64,000 nt of DNA from Streptomyces sp. ML-6 (GCF_030116705.1 NZ_JAOTIK010000001.1:6910501-6974500), one strand, 5' to 3'. Positions 34,137-43,007 are shown, counted from the first letter of the stretch. Notes: generated by a model from the letters alone, not told the origin. Numbers and translations: made by a program.

Positions 34137-34555
34137 AGCTCCGCCCCCTTCGCCACTTTCGACTCGCACCGCCGCGAGCTTCTCGATCAGTGGTGCCACA
34201 GTAGAACGGACCACTGACAGCGTGGTGTGTCCGGGGTGTCCGACGCGAAAAACCGCAGGTCGTCGCAGGTGTGAAAGCCCGGTCTCGGGCAAGGCGCCCT
34301 TCCGGCGCGGCCGGGGCGGGGAAAGCGGTGGCCGCCGCGCCACGGGCGGAAGGTGTCATTCCGTCGCCCGTTTGGGTGCTGGCGCCGCAGGGGACCGCGA
34401 TCGGTCGCAGAAGAGGCGGTCCGCGGCCCGTCGCGGTCGATTCCGTGACGTTCCGTGAGTGAACGTGGTGGGCGAGGTGTGCGGAGTACGCGGTCGGGCG
34501 AGTGGGACGTACGGCCGCAGGGGCGTTCGTCGGCCCTGCACGGCGCGTGAGGAGG
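34137..34555. other. Promoter region of the five-gene WGR/MoxR operon
   Basis: No gene is supported in these 419 bases. On the minus strand a TACTGT at about 34205 could be a -10. The dyad-like GGACCAC...GTGGTGTGTCC lies at about 34209-34232. Near 34441-34459 the octamer TTCCGTGA occurs twice. None is strong evidence of a specific regulator. Confidence 0.4.
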
Positions 34556-34990
34556 TCAGGGGGCGGAGATGGCGCGCTCACCGCCGGACGGTGCCCACGA
34601 CGGGGCCACCCCGGTCACTTGGCACACCATCAGGAAGAGCGGAATGGGCGGGGTGTACGGCGTGCGGTTGTCGGGCTGGTGGATCAACCGGGGGCGCACG
34701 GCGGGGACATAGGCCCCTTTCGCGTAGGCGACCTGCCGCGGCCAGTCCAGATCGAGATCCGAGCCCGCGGGCACGATCCACCACCAGCGCTCGGCGTCCG
34801 CGAAGACACAGCCGGTGCGCGGCAGGTGGGACATCAGCCGGAAGCCGTACCTGGCCGGAACCCCCACCGCGTCGCAGCCCAGGCTCGCCGACAGCGCGGG
34901 CGGCAGCGGCAGGCGCACCGTGTCCGCGGCGAGCCGGGGATCGCGGGAGCGCCGGGTTTTGAGCAGGTGCGACATCGCGTTCTTCAACAT
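34556..34990 (-). CDS. Hypothetical protein of the WhiJ-like cluster
   Basis: The 144-residue product (MLKNAMSHLLKTRR...) overlaps the end of the ATP-binding protein gene by 7 bases. It is soluble, with a central CVFADAERWWWIVPAGSDLDLDWP and a Pro-rich end. Similar small proteins without a named domain accompany HATPase-like genes in Streptomyces WhiJ-type clusters. I cannot assign a function. Confidence 0.75.
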   Translation of the reverse strand: MLKNAMSHLLKTRRSRDPRLAADTVRLPLPPALSASLGCDAVGVPARYGFRLMSHLPRTGCVFADAERWWWIVPAGSDLDLDWPRQVAYAKGAYVPAVRPRLIHQPDNRTPYTPPIPLFLMVCQVTGVAPSWAPSGGERAISAP

Positions 34991-35442
34991 GGCTGCTCCG
35001 GGCCGTGCGACAGCTCCGCCCAGACGATGCGGCCCGAGCCGTTGCCCGTGTCGCGGGAGCCCCAGGCGCTGCACATCGCGTCGACGAGCAGCAGGCCGCG
35101 CCCGTGCTCGTCGTCGGAGGTGCGGCGCAACTGCGGTCCACCGGGCTGGTGCCCCTGGTCCTGCACGGCTATGCGCAGCCGTCGGTGGAGGCGGTGCAGC
35201 TCGCACACGACGCGCGTGCTCACGGTGTGCACCACCGCGTTGGTCACCAGCTCGGAAACGATCAGGATCGCCGCGTCATGGGTGTCCGCGTCCATCCGCC
35301 ACTGGTCGAGCCGGGCCCGGGTCAGCCGCCGTGCGCCGGCCACCGACTCGGGGTGCGCGGGCAGTGCGAAGCAGTACCGGAGCGCCTCCGTCCCGGGACT
35401 GAGATCCATGAGCCGGGGGATGAGCGCACTGCCAGGTGCCAC
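34984..35442 (-). CDS. RsbW-like ATP-binding protein (HATPase)
   Basis: I choose the GTG at 35442, preceded by GAGGAA 8 bases away. The 152-residue protein is a single GHKL ATPase domain with N-box ILIVSELVTNAVVHT, G1 box VQDQGHQPGG and G2 box GRGLLLVDAMCSAWG. This family resembles anti-sigma-factor kinases, and many copies lie beside DUF397/XRE genes in Streptomyces. It is divergent from the XRE gene across a 21-bp palindrome. Confidence 0.93.
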   Translation of the reverse strand: MAPGSALIPRLMDLSPGTEALRYCFALPAHPESVAGARRLTRARLDQWRMDADTHDAAILIVSELVTNAVVHTVSTRVVCELHRLHRRLRIAVQDQGHQPGGPQLRRTSDDEHGRGLLLVDAMCSAWGSRDTGNGSGRIVWAELSHGPEQPC

Positions 35443-35512
35443 AACCGATTCCTCACAGTGGGGGCTGCGTCACGCTCCGCGCTCTCACGCGAATGAGGGC
35501 CGGCGCGACTTC

Positions 35513-35526
35513 GTGAACTGGTTCAC
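35513..35526. promoter_or_regulatory. Palindrome GTGAAC-TG-GTTCAC
   Basis: An exact 6-bp dyad lies in the divergent region of the WhiJ-like cluster, 70 bases before the start at 35442. It shares its half-site with the spaced repeat at 17281-17315. Confidence 0.45.
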
Positions 35527-35565
35527 TCACCAACTCTCCCCCTGTCGCGAACACTTGGCAAGGGG

Positions 35566-35586
35566 CACTCTGAAAATTTCAGAGTG
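35566..35586. promoter_or_regulatory. 21-bp perfect palindrome, operator of the WhiJ-like cluster
   Basis: The arm CACTCTGAAA and its exact complement flank a single A. It lies 64 bases before the XRE gene start (35650) and 124 before the HATPase gene start. AT-rich dyads of this form are what XRE-DUF5753 regulators would be expected to bind; autoregulation is inferred. Confidence 0.7.
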
Positions 35587-35649
35587 GCTGTGTTCTGGAT
35601 CGCCCATGCATGGCACACTGCTCGCAAACAGCGCATGGGGAGGTCTGAA

Positions 35650-36510
35650 GTGAGCGAACCGCGGTCCGCCCCGACCGTGGGTCAGGTCGTTCTCGGCAAG
35701 CGCCTGCAGGATCTGCGGGAGCGCGTCGGCCTGAACCGCGACCAGGCCGCCAAGGTTCTGCGGGTCGCGCCTGCGACGATACGCAGGATGGAGACCGCCG
35801 AGGTCGCTCTCAAGATCCCCTACGTGCAGCTGCTGCTGAAGGCGTACGGGGTCGCGGACGACGAGGCCGAGGCCTTCGTGGAGCTGGCCGAGGAGGCCAA
35901 CAAACCCGGCTGGTGGCAGCGCTTCCACGACGTGCTGCCCGACTGGTTCAGCATGTACGTCAGTCTGGAGGGCGCCGCGAGCCTCCTGCGCATGTACGAG
36001 CCGCACTTCGTCCCCGGTCTGCTCCAGACCGAGGACTACGCGCGCTCGGTGATGCGCACCGGGGCCGTCGGCCAGACCAGACCCGAGGACATAGAACGCC
36101 ATGTGGCGCTGCGGATGCAGCGCCAGTCCCTGCTGACCAGACCGGACGCCCCGAAGCTGTGGGTGGTGATGGACGAGACGGTGCTGCGCCGTCCCGTCGG
36201 CAGCGTCGAGGCCATGCGCGGGCAGATCGACCGGCTGCTCGAAGCGACCGAACTGCCCCATGTGACACTGCAGATCGCGGAGTTCTCCACGGGACACCAC
36301 CCGGGCACCTACGGCCCGTTCGTCCTGTTCCGGTTCGGCGTCCCCGAACTCCCCGACATGGTTTACAGCGAGTACCTGACCGGAGCCGTCTACTTCGACG
36401 CGCGCCCCGAGGTGGCCTCCTACCTCGAAGTCATGGACCGCATGGCGGCTCAGGCCGCCACTGCACAACGCACGAAGGAAATCCTCCGGGACTTCCGCAA
36501 GGAGCTGTGA
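35650..36510 (+). CDS. XRE family regulator with DUF5753 (WhiJ-like)
   Basis: The GTG at 35650 has GGGGAGGT 6 bases ahead. The 286-residue protein has an N-terminal helix-turn-helix (RLQDLRERVGLNRDQAAKVLRVAPATIRRMETAE) and the DUF5753 effector domain (PHFVPGLLQTEDYARSVM, LRMQRQSLL, PGTYGPFVLFRF, LTGAVYFDARPEV). WhiJ of S. coelicolor has this make-up and represses development until relieved by a small DUF397 partner, which is the next gene. Confidence 0.94.
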   Translation: MSEPRSAPTVGQVVLGKRLQDLRERVGLNRDQAAKVLRVAPATIRRMETAEVALKIPYVQLLLKAYGVADDEAEAFVELAEEANKPGWWQRFHDVLPDWFSMYVSLEGAASLLRMYEPHFVPGLLQTEDYARSVMRTGAVGQTRPEDIERHVALRMQRQSLLTRPDAPKLWVVMDETVLRRPVGSVEAMRGQIDRLLEATELPHVTLQIAEFSTGHHPGTYGPFVLFRFGVPELPDMVYSEYLTGAVYFDARPEVASYLEVMDRMAAQAATAQRTKEILRDFRKEL

Positions 36511-36746
36511 TGGATCCCATATACAACGGCATGCCGGCCGCCGATCTCGGCACCGAGGGCTGGCACAAGCCGTGGAGCGGTGGGAACGGGGGCAACTGCG
36601 TCGAAGCGATGAAGCTCTCCGATGGCCGGGTCGCCGTGCGCCAGTCCTCCGATCCCGACGGCCCCGCCCTGATCTACTCCCACGGCGAGATCGCCGCCTT
36701 CATCCAGGGAGCCAAGTCCGGCCAGGCGGACTTCCTCCTCACCTGA
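36510..36746 (+). CDS. DUF397 small acidic partner protein
   Basis: The ATG shares a base with the XRE stop (TGATG). The 78-residue product has the DUF397 pattern WHKPWSGGNGGNCVEAMKLSDGRVAVRQSSDPDGPALIYSHGEIAAFI split across the domain, with the conserved NCVE and VAVR-S-DPDGP. DUF397 proteins are thought to modulate the adjacent XRE regulator. Confidence 0.95.
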   Translation: MDPIYNGMPAADLGTEGWHKPWSGGNGGNCVEAMKLSDGRVAVRQSSDPDGPALIYSHGEIAAFIQGAKSGQADFLLT

Positions 36747-36924
36747 TTCCGTCGCCCGCCCCTGTCCGTCGTCCGGCCCGGCCCCGCCGGGACCGGACCG
36801 GCCACCCGAATCCGGCCGGAGCGCTCACCCGAACCGGCCCTCCACCCCGAATCCGCAGCGCCGCCGCCGTCCCCGTTCCCCACACCGCCGTTGTCCGCCG
36901 ACCTATGGACCCATGGAGCGCGCC

Positions 36925-37734
36925 ATGACCGGGTACGACCCCCGAGCCGTCGAGATCGACACCAGCCGCCCGCATCCCGCACGGATGTACGACTGGTTCC
37001 TCGGCGGCAAGGACAACTACCCGGTCGACGAACAGATGGCCCGCGAGCTGCTGGTCCTGCAGCCCCGGGGACGGGACATGGCCCGGGTCAACCGGGCCTT
37101 CATGCGCCGGGCCACCAGATGGCTGGCCGAGAACGGCATCCGTCAGTTCCTCGACATCGGCGCCGGCATCCCCACCGAGCCCAACCTCCATCAGATAGCC
37201 CAGCGCATCGCGCCGGACGCGCGCGTCGTCTACTGCGACAACGACCCGATCGTCCTCGCGCACGCGGCGGCCCTGCTGCGGTCCACCCCCGAGGGGGCCA
37301 CCGACTACATCCAGGCCGACGCGCGCGAACCGGACGTCATTCTCGAACAGGCCGGCCGGGTCCTCGACTTCGACCGGCCGGTCGCGCTGTCGATGCTGGC
37401 GCTGCTGCACTTCCTGAACGACGAGGACGGCGCGGCCGACATCGTCGACCGCCTGGTCGGAAGGCTCGCCCCGGGCAGTTTCCTGGTGCTCTCGCAGACC
37501 ACGGGGGACTACGACCCGGAGGGGGCCGCGACCGCGTCCGCCATGTACAAGGCGCGCGGGATGACGCTGCGGCTGCGGTCCCGCGCCGAGTTCACCGCGT
37601 TCTTCGACGGGCTCGAACTCGTCGAGCCGGGCGTCTCGCTCTCCGCGGACTGGCGGCCGGAACTCGGCGAGGTCATCGAGGTCTCCGGCGACGAGCCGAT
37701 CCCGGGTTACGCGGGCGTGGCCCGCAAACCCTGA
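36925..37734 (+). CDS. SAM-dependent methyltransferase, PF04672/DUF574 family
   Basis: I choose the ATG at 36925, which has GGAG about 7 bases ahead and matches the MTG start of the paralogue at 573; an ATG at 36913 lies within that ribosome site. The 269-residue protein has YDWFLGGKDNYPVDEQMA, FLDIGAGIPTEPNLHQI, VVYCDNDPIVLAHAAALL and LDFDRPVALSMLALLHF. It follows the XRE-DUF397 pair by 178 bases, a frequent association in Streptomyces. Substrate unknown. Confidence 0.92.
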   Translation: MTGYDPRAVEIDTSRPHPARMYDWFLGGKDNYPVDEQMARELLVLQPRGRDMARVNRAFMRRATRWLAENGIRQFLDIGAGIPTEPNLHQIAQRIAPDARVVYCDNDPIVLAHAAALLRSTPEGATDYIQADAREPDVILEQAGRVLDFDRPVALSMLALLHFLNDEDGAADIVDRLVGRLAPGSFLVLSQTTGDYDPEGAATASAMYKARGMTLRLRSRAEFTAFFDGLELVEPGVSLSADWRPELGEVIEVSGDEPIPGYAGVARKP

Positions 37735-37882
37735 CCACCCGGCCGCATCCGGCCCCGCCCGCCGCCCTCCGTCCCGGATCCCCCGGTTCCGACCGCCGCC
37801 CCACCTCCCCGGCCCGGCCGCCCCGTCCGGTGCGCACCCACCGGCGTTCCGCCTCGGCCGTACCACGGGTCACAATGGGCAC

Positions 37883-38332
37883 ATGTCACGACGCACCACA
37901 CGACGGGGCCGGCCCGCCCCCGCCGGAGCACGGACCCCCGGGGTCACCGCGGAATCACCGTGCCCGTGCGGCCTGCCCGCCACCTACGCGGACTGCTGCG
38001 GTCGTCTGCACGCCGGGACCGCCGCCGCGCCGACCTGCGAGTCGCTGATGCGCTCCAGGTACACCGCCTTCGTCGTCCGGGACGCGGCGTACCTGCTGCG
38101 CACCTGGCACCCCGACACCCGGCCGCCCGCCGTCGAATTCGACCCCGGCACGCGATGGGTGCGCCTGGAGGTGCTGGAGACTACGGAGGGCAGCCCGTTC
38201 CACACCACGGGAACGGTCACCTTCCGCGCGCACTACACGGATGACGGCCGGCCGGACTCGCTCCACGAGAAGAGCCGGTTCGTCCGGCACGACGGGGCCT
38301 GGGTGTACGTGGCCGGGGTCTTCGTCGACTGA
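37883..38332 (+). CDS. ychJ: YchJ/UPF0225 family SEC-C motif protein
   Basis: The 149-residue protein has an N-terminal SEC-C zinc motif CPCGLPATYADCCGRLH followed by the YchJ core (SLMRSRYTAFVVRDAAYLLRTWHPDTRP, TVTFRAHY and a final AWVYVAGVF). The core is an NTF2-like fold. SEC-C motifs bind zinc and are also found at the end of SecA; the job of YchJ is unknown. Confidence 0.93.
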   Translation: MSRRTTRRGRPAPAGARTPGVTAESPCPCGLPATYADCCGRLHAGTAAAPTCESLMRSRYTAFVVRDAAYLLRTWHPDTRPPAVEFDPGTRWVRLEVLETTEGSPFHTTGTVTFRAHYTDDGRPDSLHEKSRFVRHDGAWVYVAGVFVD

Positions 38333-38353
38333 CAGCGAGGACCGGGTTCCGGC

Positions 38354-38400
38354 GGTGCGGGTCGAGCACGGGCGGCGCGGGTCGAGCAGGGGCGGCGCGG
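38354..38400. repeat. Two copies of a 20-bp GC-rich unit after the ychJ gene
   Basis: The unit GCGGGTCGAGCA plus GGGGCGGC occurs twice in tandem with small differences just past the stop. It is probably replication slippage in low-complexity DNA. Confidence 0.5.
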
Positions 38401-38504
38401 CGGCACTCCGTGCGGCGGAGGCGGTCTCGCCGGCGGTGGTGGTCACGTCCGCACCTTCGCACCGGCTGCCGCCTCCCGCATGCGGGGGACGGCCGGACGT
38501 GTCG

Positions 38505-39332
38505 TCAGCCCAGCAGGTCCCGCAGGGAATCCTTCATGCGTGCCACGAAGGCGTCCCGCACGGGCCGTGCCACCCGGTCCAGCGAGAGATACGGATTGAG
38601 GTCCTCCAACTCGACGAGCAGCAGCTCGCCCTGAGCGGTCCGGCAGGCGTCGATCCGCTGGATGCCGTGTTCGAGGGTGTTCCACTCCACGAACCCGCGG
38701 GCGAACTCCAGATCCGCCGTGCTCGGCTCGTACGGCTCCAGGACCCATCGCCGCTCCGGGTGCGGGGCGTAGAGGGCGTACTGGAAGTCATGGTCGACGA
38801 AGTAGAAGGACACCTCGTAGCGGAAGTCGATCCGGGGCTGGACGAGCATCGTGCCGTCCTCCTCACCCGCCAGCGTCGCTTCCCGCACGAACCGCAGGCC
38901 GACCGAGTCCGCCCCCAGCTTCGGCTTGACCACGTACTGCGCCGCCCCCGGCAGCGTCCCCAGATCGGCCGCCCGGTCCACCGTGGGGATCACCGGCCGG
39001 CCGTCCCGGCTCAGATCGACCAGGTACTGCTTGCCCGCCATGTCCCCGCGCCCGTGCAGCGGGTTGTAGACCCGGGCGCCCAGCTCCCGGGCCCGCGCGC
39101 GGAACGCGTCGTACGCCTCCTGGTAGTGCAGCACGGGGCCGCTGTTGCGTATGACGGTCACGTCGAAACCGCCCAGCAGCGCGGCGGCGTCCCGGGGGTG
39201 GCAGAGGGCGACGTCGAAATCCTCCCGCAGCCGTGAGGTCAGATGGATGTCCTCGTCGCAGTAGCGGCGTCCGCGCGCCTCGTAGGCGAGGTCGGTGACG
39301 AAGAGGACGGACGGTCGGGGTCCGGAGGGCAT
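38505..39332 (-). CDS. ATP-grasp family protein
   Basis: The ATG at 39332 has GGGAG about 7 bases ahead. The 275-residue protein begins PSVLFVTDLAYEARGRRYCDEDI and shows ATP-grasp elements: NPLHGRGDMAGKQYLVDLS, the nucleotide-binding strand AAQYVVKPKLGADSVGLRFV, MLVQPRIDFRYEVSFYFV, and the acidic metal-binding end LLLVELEDLNPYLSLD. It is shorter than RimK or glutathione synthetase but similar in layout. It probably ligates a carboxylate to an amine; substrates are unknown. Confidence 0.85.
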   Translation of the reverse strand: MPSGPRPSVLFVTDLAYEARGRRYCDEDIHLTSRLREDFDVALCHPRDAAALLGGFDVTVIRNSGPVLHYQEAYDAFRARARELGARVYNPLHGRGDMAGKQYLVDLSRDGRPVIPTVDRAADLGTLPGAAQYVVKPKLGADSVGLRFVREATLAGEEDGTMLVQPRIDFRYEVSFYFVDHDFQYALYAPHPERRWVLEPYEPSTADLEFARGFVEWNTLEHGIQRIDACRTAQGELLLVELEDLNPYLSLDRVARPVRDAFVARMKDSLRDLLG

Positions 39333-39543
39333 GTGGTTCTCCCGGGGCGTGTCGGTGACCGGATGATCAATGACCGTGACGGTGCTGCCCGTTCCCGGCC
39401 CCGGAGCGCCACGACGGCCGCCCCGTACGGGTCGACCGCGTCGCAGCACCGCACCTGACGACATCCTCCCGCCCGCCCCCGCGGCCGCTCCCCGCGGGGC
39501 GTACCGGATCATGCGCCGGGCGGGGAGCGGCGAGGGCTCCCGG

Positions 39544-39807
39544 TCACCACGGGCTGCCGGGGCGCACCGGGAGCCGGGGGTGGTGGGCGGCGAGGATCTT
39601 GTTGGCCCGGGCCAGGTCGGAGAGCGCCTGCTCGCGGTCGGCCCGGTCCTCGACGCAGAGCAGCGGACCGCGGAAGCGGCGCACCTCGCGCGCGGCGCAG
39701 TCGGCGTCGAACTCCGCCTGCAGGATGTGCGGCGGGATGCAGGACCCGATCAGCGCGGCGACCCGGTCCGGGATCGGCACGGGGACGAGGAGGTGCGAGG
39801 CGGTCAT
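39544..39807 (-). CDS. Small conserved-looking hypothetical protein
   Basis: The ATG at 39807 has GAGGGAA about 8 bases ahead. The 87-residue product (MTASHLLVPVPIPDRVAALIG...) has two Cys in SCIPPHI and DADCAAREV and one in LLCVEDR, and a helical ADREQALSDLARANKILAAHHP. Codon use looks coding. I cannot name a family. AT-rich DNA upstream (39900-39990), with an imperfect ACTCACAAG/CTTGGTGAGT repeat, probably holds its promoter. Confidence 0.7.
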   Translation of the reverse strand: MTASHLLVPVPIPDRVAALIGSCIPPHILQAEFDADCAAREVRRFRGPLLCVEDRADREQALSDLARANKILAAHHPRLPVRPGSPW

Positions 39808-40019
39808 GGGTGGTTCCCTCTCGGAACGGCCGGCCAGGAGGTGGTACGGGGTGCGGCCGCAGGGTGGGCGGCCGACTCCTCCATGTGTACGGCACGCAGT
39901 TCCGGGTTTCTCGTTGAGAACGTCTCCGTGTGGCAACCGTTTGAGAGTGACCGGCTATTTCTCTTTACTCACAAGTAAGTTGACTCTTGGTGAGTGACGT
40001 GCTCCGGCTGGAAGTCGAC

Positions 40020-41234
40020 TCAGAGCAGGGATTCGCCGCTCCGGTCCCGCAGCCGGAGCGCACGCAGGACGGCCTCGGTGGAGAACCGGCTCTCGGGATC
40101 GGTCAGCTGCTTGCCGAAGATCGACTCGAGATTGCGCATCCGGTAGCGGACCGTCTGGGGGTGGACGTCCAGCAGCTCGCCCATGTGGGCCGCGGTGCCC
40201 CGGGTGTCCAGCCAGATCCGCAGGGTCTCCACCAGCCGTTCCCGGCGGGTGGTGCTGATGTGGGAGATGGGGGCGAGTTCGCGCCGGGCGAGCTGGTCGA
40301 CCAGGACCGGGTCGGAGAGCAGCCACAGGGTGATGAGGTGGTCCTCGCAGAGGATGACGGGCGCGTCGTCGATGACGTTGGTGTCGACGAGTTCGAGCAC
40401 CCGCCGGGCCCAGCGGATCGAGTCCGAGGCCAGGGCGGTGGGCACGGTCAGGCCGATCGCGGCGTGGGTGCCGAGGAGCGCCTCGTCCAGCATGCGTCTT
40501 CGGGCGTCGTCGAACGCGCCCGGGACGAGTAAGTGCGGCTGGGGATCGCTGAGATCGGCCAGGACGTCGCGGTCCGCCACGGCCCGGTCCAGGGCGGCGG
40601 GGGAGCGGACGGCGACCAGGGTGACCTCGTCGGGCAGGGTCCAGCCGGTCTGCTCGCACAGTTCCGCGATCGCGGTACGGGGCGCGGGGCGGCCGGCGAG
40701 GATCAGGTGCAGCAGGCGCCGGCGCATCGCCTCGGTCTGCTCGCCGGTCTGCGACTGCACCTCCAGGAAGCCCTCGCGGGACAGGGATTCGAGCTCGTCG
40801 ATGTAGGCGAAGAGGGCGTCGGCGAAGCTGAGCATGAGGCTCGGCGAGAAGTTGTGGCTCCGGCCGACCTTCTTGGCCCGGCGCAGCGCGACCCGGGCCC
40901 CGAGGCGGTAGGCGCCCTGGAGCGTCTCCATGGTGCGGCCCTCGTACGCCTCGAAGCGTCCGAACCGGCGGCACATGTCGTCGCGCAGTGAGGTAGAGGT
41001 GGACGGCTCGGCGACCAGGTCCACGAAGGAGGAGAGGCTCTGCTCGACGCCGACCCGGATGGCCTGCCCGTTGGGGCCGTTGAGCAGCCGGGCGTACTCC
41101 GGGTAGGCCCGGGTGACCTCGACCCCGATCTCCTTGATCAGGCTCGGCAGTTCGGGCCGCATGATGGCGGCGAATTCCTGGGGGAGCGGCCCCAGCGGAT
41201 CCCCCGTGTCCGACGGCTGTACGAGTTCTGGCAT
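40020..41234 (-). CDS. PucR family transcriptional regulator
   Basis: The ATG has AAGGGA 6-7 bases ahead. The 404-residue protein has an N-terminal helical sensor region, a GGDEF-like middle part and the C-terminal PucR helix-turn-helix TRGTAAHMGELLDVHPQTVRYRMRNLESIFG. A TTA codon at 40530-40532 (complement; Leu235) makes its translation bldA-dependent in Streptomyces. Its promoter region carries a 12-bp-arm palindrome at 41344-41372. It is divergent from the secreted-protein and mce genes and is a candidate regulator of them, as inference from position only. Confidence 0.93.
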   Translation of the reverse strand: MPELVQPSDTGDPLGPLPQEFAAIMRPELPSLIKEIGVEVTRAYPEYARLLNGPNGQAIRVGVEQSLSSFVDLVAEPSTSTSLRDDMCRRFGRFEAYEGRTMETLQGAYRLGARVALRRAKKVGRSHNFSPSLMLSFADALFAYIDELESLSREGFLEVQSQTGEQTEAMRRRLLHLILAGRPAPRTAIAELCEQTGWTLPDEVTLVAVRSPAALDRAVADRDVLADLSDPQPHLLVPGAFDDARRRMLDEALLGTHAAIGLTVPTALASDSIRWARRVLELVDTNVIDDAPVILCEDHLITLWLLSDPVLVDQLARRELAPISHISTTRRERLVETLRIWLDTRGTAAHMGELLDVHPQTVRYRMRNLESIFGKQLTDPESRFSTEAVLRALRLRDRSGESLL

Positions 41235-41343
41235 GACTGTCCCTTTGCTCTCCGGCGCCCGGTGGGGGGTCAGGCGGTGGGGAAAGCGCTCCCACGAACC
41301 GACAGGTGCGTACCAAGTTCGCGATGAAGATAGACCAAGTCAG

Positions 41344-41372
41344 CGGTCGTGCCCACCACTTGGGCACGACCG
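41344..41372. promoter_or_regulatory. 12-bp-arm palindrome upstream of the PucR gene
   Basis: CGGTCGTGCCCA (41344-41355) is exactly complementary to 41361-41372 across the spacer CCACT. It lies 110-138 bases before the PucR start codon. Likely an autoregulatory operator, or a hairpin near the transcript start. Confidence 0.6.
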
Positions 41373-41568
41373 AAGTGCGGGGGAAACACGGCCCGGAGCC
41401 GTTGGGGGTGCTTCGGTGCAGGTGAGGCGGGAGTGCTCACTTCCGGACAATGTTTTTCGGACTTCTGCTCTGTCGCGGACAAGAAAGTAACCGTGGGTAA
41501 CCAATTCTCGGCAGGGGGATTGGTGGGGTTTCGTGCGGGTGGTGCGCATTCTTCCGTGGAGGCGCTCC

Positions 41569-41594
41569 CGCGGTACGGTGACCGCCGTACCGCG
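41569..41594. promoter_or_regulatory. 10-bp-arm inverted repeat in the non-coding region
   Basis: CGCGGTACGG (41569-41578) and its exact complement (41585-41594) flank TGACCG. It is 335 bases from the PucR start and 740 from the next gene. Its role, operator or hairpin, is unclear. Confidence 0.4.
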
Positions 41595-42335
41595 CTCCGG
41601 TCCGCAGGGTGCCGAAGGCGCGGAAAACAGTCTTGTGGAGATGCGTTCTTCGGTTTCGGGAAATTATTGAGGGATTCGCGGGGGAGTTTCGGAGCCGGTC
41701 GGCCGGAATGAATAACTCGTCAGCCTCTTTGCGGCCGGAGCCGATTGGCCCGGGAGGCCGGGGCGTTCCGGGGTGCCGGGGCCGGGGCGTCCTGGGCGCG
41801 GCCTTGGACGGTTGCCGTGCGCGGTGCGGGCCTCGGCCGTACCGGCGGGCGGGCCTCCGGTGCGTCCTGGATCCGGGGGCATGGTTTTTCCTGGTGCTCC
41901 GCGCAGTTCAGCGGGGCGGCGGGCGCGGGGGCCGGGTCGGCATTCGGCCGCCCCGCCGACGATCTTACCGACGGGTAGGAGACGCCCCGGCGGTCCGGTC
42001 CGAGCTTGCCGACTGTGTCAGGGGTGAGTGTCCGGACCCCTCACAGGCATATGACACGCACGTAACTACTCACTTTCGTATAGAAAACCGTGGCGATCTG
42101 CTGAGTTCTCGCTAAGGCGGAATGCATTTGCCGAGAGGGGGCGGGAATTTCTGCGTCGGGTATTGCCGCGCCGGGCTACTGGCTCGTAACGTTCGATCCG
42201 CACGGAGTTCGATCACGCAGTCGAGTCCATCGACTTCTGCGTCCACGATGTGAGCCGCCCTCGTAGCCGGTCATTCCCAGGCTCTGGTGCGAGGTAATCG
42301 GGTACGTCCAACTCCACTTCCCGGAGGTAAGTTCC

Positions 42336-42986
42336 GTGAGAAAGACCCTCAGCCGCGCCCTGTTCGCCACCACCGTCGCCGCCGCCGCGCTCGGCCTCGC
42401 CGCGACGTCCGCCTCGGCCACCGCCCTCGCGGGTTGGACCGTCACCAACCCCAACGCGGACGGCAGCTTCGCCGCCACGCTCAAGGCCGGCACGGTGGCG
42501 ACCCTGGTCGACACCACCACCGGCCAGCAGGTGGACTGCTCGGTGTCCCCCGCAAGCGGCACCGCCCCGAGCGGTACCTACTCCTCCGGCGTGGGCCTCG
42601 CGAAGATCACCTCGGTCACCTGGGGTTCCGCGGCCAGCCCCTGCCCCGGACCGCTCGGCTCCAGCTTCACCGCCGCGCTCGCTCCTGGTGCCGTCATCAG
42701 CATCGACGCCGCCAGCTACAGCGGGGGCGTGACCTCCGGGTCCCTGACCGGGGTCAAGGTCAACCTGACGGGCGACACCATCCTCGGGGTCTGCACCGCC
42801 GTGATCAGCGGGTCCGTGAACAACGTGACGTACAACAACGCGACCGGCGAGCTCGACATCAACAACGGCTCCGGCCTGAAGGTCCTGAGTGCCACGAACT
42901 GCGCGGGTCTGCTCAACGCGGGTGACTCGGCCACGTTCGACGCGACGTACAAGGTCACCAACCCGATCAGCATCACCTACTCGTGA
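42336..42986 (+). CDS. Secreted protein of unknown function
   Basis: The GTG at 42336 has GGAGGT 8 bases ahead. The 216-residue product has a signal peptide (cleavage near ASA-TAL), then a Gly/Ser/Thr/Val-rich beta domain starting GWTVTNPNADGSFAATL. It has three to four Cys, in QQVDCSVSP, SPCPGPLG, LGVCTAV and ATNCAG. This looks like the small surface beta-proteins common in actinobacteria, but I cannot name a domain. The truncated frame at 43083 resembles its N-terminal motif. Confidence 0.9.
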   Translation: MRKTLSRALFATTVAAAALGLAATSASATALAGWTVTNPNADGSFAATLKAGTVATLVDTTTGQQVDCSVSPASGTAPSGTYSSGVGLAKITSVTWGSAASPCPGPLGSSFTAALAPGAVISIDAASYSGGVTSGSLTGVKVNLTGDTILGVCTAVISGSVNNVTYNNATGELDINNGSGLKVLSATNCAGLLNAGDSATFDATYKVTNPISITYS

Positions 42987-43007
42987 GCCGCTGACCGCGC
43001 CCGGGGT

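Larger units (their letters stand above)
41235..42335. other. 1.1-kb non-coding region between PucR gene and secreted-protein genes
   Basis: I find no convincing gene. Open frames here have poor codon usage and Arg/Gly-rich translations. The region contains two perfect dyads (41344-41372 and 41569-41594), an AT-richer block near 41640-41720, and AT-rich DNA at 42050-42110 (GTAACTACTCACTTTCGTATAG) that probably holds the promoter of the gene at 42336. GGAGGT lies 8 bases before that start. Confidence 0.55.

Noticed and set aside
39967..39995. ACTCACAAG/CTTGGTGAGT as a rho-independent terminator of the PucR gene
   Set aside because: The stem has a bulge and a long loop, and no T-run follows on the minus strand. 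It is more likely promoter-side DNA of the gene at 39807.
41609..42115. 168-codon plus-strand frame in the non-coding region before 42336
   Set aside because: The translation is Arg/Gly/Cys-rich without any domain, third-position GC bias is not coding-like, and no ribosome site precedes it.
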